Origin: Nitrospira sp.
Lineage (GTDB): Bacteria > Nitrospirota > Nitrospiria > Nitrospirales > Nitrospiraceae
Direction: 5' to 3'
DNA length: 64,000 bases
Assembly: GCA_024998595.1 (NCBI GenBank)
Contig: JACOEK010000003.1
Span: 434,001 to 498,000, forward strand
Shown: piece after piece, positions 7,863-14,591 of the stretch
Layout of the letters: every line of letters begins with the position of its first letter
Numbering within the stretch: position 1 is the stretch's first letter
Notes under the pieces: model-generated
What the model was told of the DNA's origin: nothing
The model's input: the letters and a program-made list of their open reading frames with translations, nothing else
Database searches by the model: none
Program-made: the position numbers and the translations under genes

Positions 7863-7991
7863 TGACAGGATGCTCAAAATGGCCGTCCAGCAGGGCCGCA
7901 GCGAACGAAGGGACGAAGCGTACCCTTGCGGTACGTTGAGAACCTGAGAGATACGAGAACGCGGCTGGCGGACATGTTCAGCATCCTGTCA
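7863..7991. repeat. Palindromic repeat family A, copy 3 (best preserved)
   Basis: A 129-base element with matching ends TGACAGGATGCTCAAAATG and ATGTTCAGCATCCTGTCA, inverted relative to each other. It contains TCCAGCAGGGCCGCAGCGA, the internal palindrome GCGTACCCTTGCGGTACG and GAGAACGCGGCTGGCGGAC. It lies in the leader between a possible promoter at 7746 and the carrier gene at 8018. Confidence 0.8.
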
Positions 7992-8017
7992 GACTCTTAC
8001 CATCTCCAGGAGCAGAT

Positions 8018-8218
8018 ATGCAGGTGATGATCAATGGCAAGGCGGAAGAGATCGCAGGCGGCACGGTCCTCGACCTGCTGAAAGCGAAGAGCATCGAGCC
8101 GCAAATGGTCGCGGTTGAGGTGAATGACACCATGCTTGAACGGACGCACCTCGAGACCACTCAGCTGAAAGACGGCGATCATGTGGAATTCCTCTTCTAC
8201 ATGGGCGGTGGCCGGTGA
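8018..8218 (+). CDS. thiS: ThiS/MoaD-family sulfur carrier with a C-terminal extension
   Basis: 66 residues with a beta-grasp fold typical of ThiS: MINGKAEEIAGGTVLDLLKAK, MVAVEVND and GDHVEFLFYMGGG. ThiS normally ends in a free Gly-Gly that is adenylated and thiocarboxylated; here one Arg follows (GGGR). Activation would therefore need removal of this residue, as known for carriers processed by a JAMM peptidase; one is encoded 4.6 kb downstream at 12789. An AGGAG ribosome binding site precedes the ATG. The stop overlaps the GTG of the cysteine-synthase gene, so they are coupled. Whether it serves thiamine or amino-acid synthesis cannot be decided from sequence, but no other thiamine genes are in the cluster. 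Confidence 0.85.
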   Translation: MQVMINGKAEEIAGGTVLDLLKAKSIEPQMVAVEVNDTMLERTHLETTQLKDGDHVEFLFYMGGGR

Positions 8219-9144
8219 CCGTCAAGGCCCACGCAGACATTACCGAGTTGATCGGCGGAACCCCGCTGGTGCGCCTCAATCGCCTGAGCAAACCGGGCGG
8301 CGCCACGATTTATGCGAAGGTCGAATCGTTCAACCCAGGCGGCAGCATCAAGGACCGCATCTGCCTGAACATGATCAACGAGGCCGAGCGCCTCGGCAAA
8401 CTGAAGCCGGGTGGCACCATCGTTGAACCGACCAGCGGCAACACAGGCATCGGCCTGGCATTGGTAGCGGCGGTACGAGGCTATAAACTGATTTTAGTCA
8501 TGCCGGAAAGCATGAGCATGGAACGCGCGAGCCTGTTGTCATCCTACGGCGCGCAACTTGTCCTCACGGCAGCCTGGGAAGGAATGAAAGGCTCGATCAA
8601 GGAAGCGGAGAGCATCGTCGCGCAAAATCCGTCGTACTACATGCCCGACCAGTTTTCCAATCCGGCCAACCCGGATATGCACCGGAAAACGACCGGCCCG
8701 GAAATTGTGAATGCATTGGATGGACGTGTCGACGCCTTCGTGGCGGCGGTCGGGACCGGCGGGACCATCACCGGCTGCGGTGAAGTAATCAGGGAGCGTA
8801 ATCCGGCCGCCAAAATCGTCGCGGTGGAACCAGCCGGCTCACCTGTGTTGTCCGGCGGAGATCCGGGGCCGCACAAGATCCAGGGTATCGGCGCTGGATT
8901 CGTCCCCAAGGTCTTGAACCGGACGTTGCTTGATCGCGTGATAACCGTGACGGACGATGAAGCCTATCAAACGGCCAAATTGCTCGCGAAAAAAGAAGGG
9001 CTGCTGGTCGGCATTTCCGCCGGAGCCAACGTCTTTGCCGCTCAGAAGATCGCCGAAGAACTCGGCCCGGGCAAAAACGTCGTCACCATTCTCTGCGATA
9101 CCGGCGAGCGGTATATCAGCATCGAAAAGTATTTCAACATTTGA
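8215..9144 (+). CDS. cysK: Cysteine synthase (CysK/CysM-type)
   Basis: 309 residues of the PLP-dependent beta-replacement family that makes cysteine from an activated serine. The PLP lysine is in PGGSIKDR (about K46), the substrate loop TSGNTG lies at 73-78, and a GTGGTITG loop binds the PLP phosphate. The GTG start overlaps the preceding carrier gene's stop (GTGA), so translation is coupled. This arrangement recalls the CysO-CysM pair of mycobacteria, in which the carrier thiocarboxylate is the sulfur source and O-phosphoserine the acceptor. The acceptor here (O-acetylserine or O-phosphoserine) is not determinable from the sequence. Confidence 0.9.
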   Translation: MTVKAHADITELIGGTPLVRLNRLSKPGGATIYAKVESFNPGGSIKDRICLNMINEAERLGKLKPGGTIVEPTSGNTGIGLALVAAVRGYKLILVMPESMSMERASLLSSYGAQLVLTAAWEGMKGSIKEAESIVAQNPSYYMPDQFSNPANPDMHRKTTGPEIVNALDGRVDAFVAAVGTGGTITGCGEVIRERNPAAKIVAVEPAGSPVLSGGDPGPHKIQGIGAGFVPKVLNRTLLDRVITVTDDEAYQTAKLLAKKEGLLVGISAGANVFAAQKIAEELGPGKNVVTILCDTGERYISIEKYFNI

Positions 9145-9167
9145 CCCTTTGGAACAAACGATTGAGG

Positions 9168-9289
9168 GGGATGCTCAAAATGGTCTCTCAGCAAGGCCGC
9201 AGGTGAGAGGAAACCGGAGGCGTACCCTCTGGGTACGTTGAGGATTTCGTCGAGCCGAGAACGAAGCTGAAGGGCATTTTCAGCATCCC
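9168..9289. repeat. Palindromic repeat family A, copy 4
   Basis: Ends GGGATGCTCAAAATG and CATTTTCAGCATCCC are exact inverted repeats. The 122-base element contains TCAGCAAGGCCGCAGG, the central palindrome GCGTACCCTCTGGGTACG and GAACGAAGCTGAAGGGC. It fills most of the 152-base gap between the cysteine synthase and the first adenylyltransferase and ends 8 bases before the latter's ATG, so no clear ribosome binding site remains. Confidence 0.8.
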
Positions 9290-9296
9290 ATACAAG

Positions 9297-10124
9297 ATGG
9301 AATTTACAGAAACACAAATCAACCGCTACAGCCGCCACATCCTCCTGCCGGAAGTTGGTGGCAAGGGGCAGAAGAAGATCATCCAGGCGAAGGTCCTGAT
9401 CGTCGGTGCCGGAGGGCTCGGCTCGCCTGCTGCGCTCTATCTCGCCGCCGCGGGCATCGGCACGATTGGTCTCATCGACAGCGATGTGGTGGATCTCAGC
9501 AACCTGCAGCGGCAGGTCATTCACCAGACCCCTGACGTTGGCCGTCCCAAGGTCGTTTCCGGCAAGGAGAAAATTCAGGCGCTGAATCCCGACGTGAACG
9601 TGGTGATGTACGAAGAGCGACTCACCGCCGGCAATGCCCTGAAGATCATGGGCGGCTACGATGTGGTCATCGACGGCGTGGATAATTTCCCGACGAAGTT
9701 TCTGATCAACGATGCCTGTTATTTTGCCGGCAAACCGTTGGTGCATGGGGGAATTCTCCGGTTTGACGGGCGCGTGACGACCATCATCCCGAAGCAGTCG
9801 GCTTGTTATCGCTGCGTGTTCAAAAAGCCGCCACCCGAGGGACTCGTCGCCTCCTGCCAGGAAGCCGGCGTGATCGGTGTGTTGGCCGGCATCATCGGGA
9901 CGATTCAGGCCACCGAGGCGCTCAAGCTGATCCTCGGCATCGGTCGCCCGTTGACCGATCGGCTGTTGGATTTTGATGCGCGCCGTACCCAGTTCAGAGA
10001 AATCCGCATTAAGCGGAATCCCGATTGTCCGCTCTGCGGCGAACGGCCCACGATCACGGAGCTGATGGAAGACGGCGACGTCGCCGGGCCGACCTGTGCG
10101 CTCCCGGGTCAACGTAACTTGTAG
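9297..10124 (+). CDS. moeB: MoeB/ThiF-type adenylyltransferase 1 (sulfur-carrier E1)
   Basis: 275 residues, the E1-like enzyme that adenylates the C-terminal glycine of a sulfur carrier. Seen: an N-terminal RYSRHILLPEVGGKGQKKI segment, the nucleotide loop GAGGLGSP, the catalytic-cysteine region SCQEAGVIGVLAG, and two Cys pairs (CYRC, CPLC) that should bind zinc. No rhodanese domain is present, so sulfur must be delivered by another protein. It is one of two such genes; the other at 11984 shares the same organisation. A palindromic repeat occupies the whole leader. Likely partner is one of the carriers at 8018 and 11385. Confidence 0.9.
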   Translation: MEFTETQINRYSRHILLPEVGGKGQKKIIQAKVLIVGAGGLGSPAALYLAAAGIGTIGLIDSDVVDLSNLQRQVIHQTPDVGRPKVVSGKEKIQALNPDVNVVMYEERLTAGNALKIMGGYDVVIDGVDNFPTKFLINDACYFAGKPLVHGGILRFDGRVTTIIPKQSACYRCVFKKPPPEGLVASCQEAGVIGVLAGIIGTIQATEALKLILGIGRPLTDRLLDFDARRTQFREIRIKRNPDCPLCGERPTITELMEDGDVAGPTCALPGQRNL

Positions 10125-10137
10125 CGAAGGTGTCTCC

Positions 10138-11388
10138 ATGTCGAAAATGAAAGCGCTCGTGTGCCGGGAATGTGGGAAGGAATATCCACCCAAAGCCATC
10201 CACGTCTGTGAGATGTGCTTCGGCCCGCTGGAAGTGAAATATAATTACGACGAGATCAAGAGCACGATCTCGCGGAAGAAAATCGAGCAGGGTCCGAACA
10301 GCATGTGGCGCTATATCGACCTGCTGCCGGTCGAAAGCACCGCGATCATCGGCCCCCATGCCGGGCTGACGCCGTTGGTGCGGGCGAAAAATCTTGGCGC
10401 GCACCTCGGCATCGACGAGCTCTATATCAAGAACGATACGGTGAACCATCCGACCCTGTCGTTCAAAGATCGGGTCGTCTCGGTCGCCCTCACACGCGCG
10501 CGGGAACTCGGCTTTGAAACGGTGGCCTGCGCCTCAACCGGCAACCTGGCCAACTCCGTCGCGGCTCACGCGGCAGCGGCGGGCATGAAGTGTTACGTGT
10601 TCATCCCGGCCGATCTTGAAGCAGCGAAGGTGCTCGGCAACCTGATTTACAAGCCGAACGTGGTCGAGGTCGAGGGCAACTACGACGATGTGAATCGGCT
10701 GTGCAGCGAAATCGCGGGTGAACATGGCTGGGCCTTCGTGAATATCAACATTCGCCCCTACTATGCCGAGGGATCCAAGACACTCGCGTTCGAGACCGTC
10801 GAACAACTCGGCTGGCGCACGCCGGACCAGGCCGTCATTCCCATGGCCTCTGGTTCCTTATTGACGAAGATCTGGAAGGGCCTGCACGAAATGCATGCGC
10901 TGGGTCTGGTGGATTCCGTCCGCACCAAGATCAACGGTGCGCAGGCTGAAGGCTGCTCCCCGATCGCCACCGCCTTTAAGGCGGGCCGGGACTTTTTCAA
11001 GCCGGTCAAGCCAAAGACCATCGCCAAGTCCCTCGCCATCGGCAACCCGGCCGACGGCTACTACGCCTTGAAAGCCACCGCGGAGAGCAAGGGCGCGATG
11101 GACGCGGTGACGGACGAGGAGGTCGTCGAAGGCATCAAGCTGCTCGCCCAAACCGAAGGCATTTTCGCGGAGACCGCCGGTGGAGTGACCATCGGGGTGT
11201 TGTGCAAGCTCGTGAAGCAGGGGCTGATCAAGAAGAGCGATGTCACGGTGGCCTATATCACCGGCAACGGGCTCAAGACCCAGGAAGCGGTTGTGGATGC
11301 CGTCGGCCGTCCGTTCCGCATCCAGCCCAGCCTGGTGAACTTCCAAAAAACATTCAAAATGGGAAAGAACAGTGGTGGTGACTCATGA
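10138..11388 (+). CDS. thrC: Threonine-synthase-like PLP enzyme
   Basis: 416 residues with an N-terminal zinc ribbon (CREC, CEMC near residues 9-27) and a fold-type II PLP domain (LSFKDRVV carries the PLP lysine, ASTGNLANSV the phosphate loop). Threonine synthase converts O-phosphohomoserine to threonine. It is wedged in a carrier/adenylyltransferase cluster and overlaps the MoaD-like gene by four bases (ATGA), which makes an alternative role, replacement of phosphate by carrier-bound sulfur to give homocysteine, worth considering. Start is the ATG at 10138 after GCGAAGG. The threonine-synthase name is from family likeness, the alternative is inference. Confidence 0.85.
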   Translation: MSKMKALVCRECGKEYPPKAIHVCEMCFGPLEVKYNYDEIKSTISRKKIEQGPNSMWRYIDLLPVESTAIIGPHAGLTPLVRAKNLGAHLGIDELYIKNDTVNHPTLSFKDRVVSVALTRARELGFETVACASTGNLANSVAAHAAAAGMKCYVFIPADLEAAKVLGNLIYKPNVVEVEGNYDDVNRLCSEIAGEHGWAFVNINIRPYYAEGSKTLAFETVEQLGWRTPDQAVIPMASGSLLTKIWKGLHEMHALGLVDSVRTKINGAQAEGCSPIATAFKAGRDFFKPVKPKTIAKSLAIGNPADGYYALKATAESKGAMDAVTDEEVVEGIKLLAQTEGIFAETAGGVTIGVLCKLVKQGLIKKSDVTVAYITGNGLKTQEAVVDAVGRPFRIQPSLVNFQKTFKMGKNSGGDS

Positions 11389-11657
11389 TTAAGGTTCGTA
11401 TTCCGACGCCCCTGCGTCCCCTCACGAAGGGCCAGGGCGAGGTTGAATCCGCGGCAGCCAACATTGTGGACATGATCGGATCGCTCGACGCGACCTATCC
11501 CGGCCTGAAGAACCGTCTCTGCGATGAGAAGGGTGACTTGCGGCGCTTCGTCAACATCTACGTCAACGAGGAAGACATCCGCTTCCTCAACGGGAAAGAG
11601 ACCTCGCTGAAAGACGGCGACGAAGTGTCGATTGTTCCCGCGATCGCCGGAGGGTAA
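11385..11657 (+). CDS. MoaD/CysO-family sulfur carrier
   Basis: 90 residues, beta-grasp, ending in the free Gly-Gly (VPAIAGG) needed for adenylation and thiocarboxylation. The pattern IRIPTPLRP...GDEVSIVPAIAGG is that of MoaD/CysO proteins in amino-acid biosynthesis. It overlaps the threonine-synthase-like gene by four bases and is two bases from the NIL-domain gene, so it is tightly coupled. It is likely charged by one of the two adenylyltransferases and delivers sulfur to a PLP enzyme of the cluster. Confidence 0.88.
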   Translation: MIKVRIPTPLRPLTKGQGEVESAAANIVDMIGSLDATYPGLKNRLCDEKGDLRRFVNIYVNEEDIRFLNGKETSLKDGDEVSIVPAIAGG

Positions 11658-11659
11658 CC

Positions 11660-11899
11660 ATGACGAGCCTACGATTCCACATTCGCTTTCCCGAAAATAA
11701 GATTAAAGAGCCGATCATTTATCAAATCGGCCATGAATATAAGGTGGTGACCAACGTGCGGCGCGCGGATGTGCGCGAGACCACGGGATGGATGGATCTC
11801 GAACTCACCGGCGAGACGGAAGAGATCGAGCGAGCCATCGACGGCATCCGAACCAAAGGATGTGTCGTTGATCCGATCGAATTGAACGTGGTGGAATAA
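11660..11899 (+). CDS. NIL-domain small protein
   Basis: 79 residues forming one NIL domain (ferredoxin-like alpha/beta fold): IRFPENKIKEPIIYQIGHEY, a middle TNVRRADVRETTGWMDLELTG and a C-terminal VVDPIELNVVE. NIL domains are known in the ABC methionine-importer MetN and in proteins of methionine/homocysteine metabolism, where they bind small ligands. Two bases after the carrier gene. Its position argues for a role in sulfur amino-acid synthesis or sensing of the product. Confidence 0.85.
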   Translation: MTSLRFHIRFPENKIKEPIIYQIGHEYKVVTNVRRADVRETTGWMDLELTGETEEIERAIDGIRTKGCVVDPIELNVVE

Positions 11900-11983
11900 C
11901 AACGCGTGAAGCGTCCTCCGTGACGCGCATCTCGCAGTAACACTCAATCGCTTCACGTTCACGAACGACGAGAGACCAGTCGA

Positions 11984-12787
11984 ATGGAATTCACCGACCA
12001 ACAAATTCAGCGGTACAGCCGACACATCATCCTCAACGAGGTGGGCGGCAAGGGGCAGGTCAAACTGTCAAAAGCCAAGGTTCTGTTGATCGGCGCCGGC
12101 GGGCTCGGCTCACCCGCCGCCCTCTATCTGGCCGCAGCCGGCATCGGTACGATCGGCCTGGTCGACGGCGATGTGGTGGATCTTTCCAACCTGCAACGGC
12201 AGATTCTCCATACCACCGCCACGGTCGGTATGCCCAAGGTGGAATCGGGGCGAAGGATGCTGTCGGCCATCAACCCCGACATCACGATCAAGACCTATCA
12301 ACTGAACGTCGATACGGAGAACATTCTTGGCCTGGTGTCCGACTACGACATCGTGCTGGACGGATCGGATAATTTCACCACACGATTCCTGGTCAACGAT
12401 GCCTGCTTCTTTGCAAAGAAAACGCTGATCTCGGCCAGCATGTTCAGGTTTGAAGGCCAGCTCACGAGCATCAAGCCGCATGCCGGATTCCCCTGCTACC
12501 GTTGCCTCTATCCCGAACCGCCGCCGGCAGGGCTGGTGCCCAACTGCCAAGAAGCCGGCGTGTTGGGTGTGCTCGCGGGAACCATGGGCATCCTGCAGGC
12601 GTCTGAAGCCATCAAGGAAATTCTCGGGATCGGTGAGACGATCGCCGATAAGCTGGTGATCTACGATGCCTTGGAAATGAAATTCCGCAAGGTGTCTCGT
12701 CCCAAAGACCCGCGTTGCCCCCTGTGCAGCGCCACGCCCACGATCAAAGATCTGGGCGGAGATTACAGCGTCGCCTGCACTATTTGA
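11984..12787 (+). CDS. moeB: MoeB/ThiF-type adenylyltransferase 2 (sulfur-carrier E1)
   Basis: 267 residues, closely similar in layout to the enzyme at 9297: RYSRHIILNEVGGKGQ, loop GAGGLGSP, cysteine region NCQEAGVLGVLAG, Cys pairs CYRC and CPLC. Two paralogous E1 enzymes plus two carriers suggest one dedicated pair per carrier; the gene next to each carrier is the likely partner. Located 84 bases after the NIL gene and one base before the JAMM gene, so the operon 10138-13301 is continuous. Confidence 0.9.
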   Translation: MEFTDQQIQRYSRHIILNEVGGKGQVKLSKAKVLLIGAGGLGSPAALYLAAAGIGTIGLVDGDVVDLSNLQRQILHTTATVGMPKVESGRRMLSAINPDITIKTYQLNVDTENILGLVSDYDIVLDGSDNFTTRFLVNDACFFAKKTLISASMFRFEGQLTSIKPHAGFPCYRCLYPEPPPAGLVPNCQEAGVLGVLAGTMGILQASEAIKEILGIGETIADKLVIYDALEMKFRKVSRPKDPRCPLCSATPTIKDLGGDYSVACTI

Positions 12788-12788
12788 T

Positions 12789-13301
12789 ATGGCCGATCTC
12801 TCGATTCCGCAGCACATCCTGGATCAAATCGTCGCCCATGCGCGCGAGTTGGCGCCGTTCGAATGCTGCGGCCTGCTGGCGGGCACAAACAAAACCGTCA
12901 CGCATCTCTACCGCATCACCAATATTGTGGCGGTCGAAGGGGCTGAAAAACTCTCCACCTTCGATGACGACAAGGTCGCCCATCTCGAACGGCTGTCCCC
13001 TGAAGAGCGGGCCGAGATCGCCTTCGTGATGGATATGGGGGATTTTTCGGCGGCCAAGAAAGATATTCGCAAGAACGGCTTAGACCTCCAGGTGGTCTAT
13101 CATTCCCATCCGAAAGATCCGGCGCGGCCATCTCACACCGACATCAAGATCGCCACCGACTACGAAGAAATCTGGCAGCGTATTAATCTGCCGGTTCCGG
13201 CTTACCTGCTCGTGTCGCTCATGCACTCCCCCGCAGCAGACATTCGCACCTACTGGATCACCGGCGGCCAAGTACGCCCTGCCGACATCCATATCATGTA
13301 A
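12789..13301 (+). CDS. JAMM/Mov34 metallopeptidase (Mec-like)
   Basis: 170 residues. The JAMM zinc motif H-S-H-P-x6-S-H-T-D (within VVYHSHPKDPARPSHTDIK) and the upstream Glu in PFECCGLLAG are present, so it should be catalytic. Such enzymes release cysteine from a carrier-cysteine adduct (mycobacterial Mec) or trim a residue from a carrier C-terminus (QbsD/HcyD type). Here both jobs are conceivable: the MoaD-like carrier would need release of product, the ThiS-like carrier removal of Arg. It immediately follows the second adenylyltransferase. Confidence 0.9.
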   Translation: MADLSIPQHILDQIVAHARELAPFECCGLLAGTNKTVTHLYRITNIVAVEGAEKLSTFDDDKVAHLERLSPEERAEIAFVMDMGDFSAAKKDIRKNGLDLQVVYHSHPKDPARPSHTDIKIATDYEEIWQRINLPVPAYLLVSLMHSPAADIRTYWITGGQVRPADIHIM

Positions 13302-13401
13302 CGGCTTCTCCCCGCCTCCAATTCCACCAGGTTCCCTCTACCAATCGCTCGGCAACGATGCCATAATCCGGCTTTGATCTTGTCATCGAAGGGAGTATTC
13401 G

Positions 13402-13731
13402 ATGCGATTTTTGCTCGTGATGATCGCCCTCATTCTTTGCCTTATCGGCCTCACAAACCCAGCTACGGCCTCCGCGGCTGAAAAGAGCTACTACAGCCCC
13501 ATCATCAACGTGGATGCTGAAAACAGCCGCATTCTGATTTCAACCCTGGGATCGGTCTTTTGGGTGGACGTGCCGGAAGAAGCCCGGCCGCATATCGAGA
13601 AACTGCCGCAGTCTGGGTTGGTGGATATCGTCGTGGAAACGCGCGAGGGCCAGCCTCCGCTCCTCAAAACATGGAAAGTAAAATCAGGCGAGTCGACCTG
13701 CCTGCATTTCGACGGAAAAACCTGTAAGTAG
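13402..13731 (+). CDS. Small exported protein of unknown function
   Basis: 109 residues with a Sec signal peptide (LLVMIALILCLIGLTNPATASA) and a mature part of about 85 residues with a beta-rich middle (ILISTLGSVFWVDVPEE) and a C-terminal pair of cysteines (STCLHFDGKTCK), possibly a disulfide. A GGGAGT ribosome binding site precedes the ATG. No family recognised. It follows the sulfur cluster after 100 bases, without an obvious link. Confidence 0.65.
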   Translation: MRFLLVMIALILCLIGLTNPATASAAEKSYYSPIINVDAENSRILISTLGSVFWVDVPEEARPHIEKLPQSGLVDIVVETREGQPPLLKTWKVKSGESTCLHFDGKTCK

Positions 13732-13835
13732 CCTTCACGGACAGGGTGAGAAGGCCAGCCCGCAGGTTGTCCAGCTAGATGAGTCGCGGTTTTCGGGATG
13801 CGATGGCACGACGCGTGACGAAGGGCGCGACGACG

Positions 13836-14045
13836 TTACTCTGAACTGCCCAGCATGTCATCGATGAGCGGGCGATTAATGTCCGTGCAACCCATACAAA
13901 TGGTGTCGAACAATGCCTCATGATCCGCGATAAAGTTCCGCGTATCAGGCAGCTTCTCGGCATAGACCTGATCGTAGCAGGTCTCGCACAACATCATTAG
14001 CCCACGTGACACGGATACTGTCTTCCGGCCTACACTTCCAGCCAT
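13836..14045 (-). CDS. Small Cys-rich protein 1
   Basis: 69 residues with the pairs CETC and CMGC, which would bind zinc or a metal cluster. The protein is acidic towards the C-terminus. No signal peptide. Family unknown; the start ATG at 14045 is preceded by AGGAGTGCGTT. It lies 43 bases after another small Cys-pair gene on the same strand (14089). Confidence 0.55.
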   Translation of the reverse strand: MAGSVGRKTVSVSRGLMMLCETCYDQVYAEKLPDTRNFIADHEALFDTICMGCTDINRPLIDDMLGSSE

Positions 14046-14088
14046 AACGCACTCCTCTATATATCGTCACCCGGTGTGCGCAGCCGCG

Positions 14089-14283
14089 CTACACCGATCC
14101 CTTTTGCCTCGCGATCCAGAAATCTTCAGGCTCCAGATCAACCCCGCACACCGCACACTCATAAATCGACTCACCCTCCGGCAACCGGATTTCCGTCCGG
14201 TCGATCCGGCCACGACAGACATGGTAGAAATGCCCTCGCGCATCCTCATTGTCGAGCGGATCACTCTCGTAAATCAGCACCAT
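14089..14283 (-). CDS. Small Cys-rich protein 2
   Basis: 64 residues with an ECAVCGVDLEPEDFW segment and a single upstream Cys in HVCRG. The pattern suggests one zinc-binding knuckle. Short, soluble, unknown. Together with the gene at 13836 it forms a pair of small metal-binding proteins on the same strand, possibly cotranscribed. The upstream region 14284-14590 consists mainly of two repeat units. Confidence 0.55.
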   Translation of the reverse strand: MVLIYESDPLDNEDARGHFYHVCRGRIDRTEIRLPEGESIYECAVCGVDLEPEDFWIARQKGSV

Positions 14284-14386
14284 AATATTCTCGTTGCTCC
14301 TTCGTCTATAGCCGTGAAATATCGTTCGTCTCTGGCTCCAACGCTATGCTTTACGGAAAAACGCAACCAGCAGACCGCTCACATTG

Positions 14387-14461
14387 GTCGCCGGCAAGGC
14401 CGCAGCGAACCAGAAGGCGAATCCGTACGGTGAGCCGTTACGGTTCGCGAGGCGCCGGCGG
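14387..14461. repeat. Palindromic repeat family A, variant partial copy 5
   Basis: TCGCCGGCAAGGCCGCAGCGAA, then CGTACGGTGAGCCGTTACG, ending GGCGCCGGCGG. The box AAGGCCGCAGC and the CGTACG palindrome are as in the other copies, but the terminal repeats are different (GCCGGC). It abuts the full copy at 14464. Confidence 0.45.
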
Positions 14462-14463
14462 TC

Positions 14464-14591
14464 AGCAGGATGGTCAAAAAATCCGTCCAGCGCGGCCGCA
14501 GCAAGCATGGAGGCGAGGCGTACCCTCGTGGTACGTTGAGCCCACTGTGCGATGCGAGAACAAAGCTGGCGGTTTTTTTCACCATCCTGCT
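14464..14591. repeat. Palindromic repeat family A, copy 6
   Basis: Ends AGCAGGATGGT and ACCATCCTGCT are inverted. The 128-base element contains TCCAGCGCGGCCGCAGCAA, the central palindrome GCGTACCCTCGTGGTACG and GAACAAAGCTGGCGG. Its last base pair reaches into the stop codon (TAG, 14590-14592) of the minus-strand exporter gene, as the first copy does for the monooxygenase. Confidence 0.75.
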
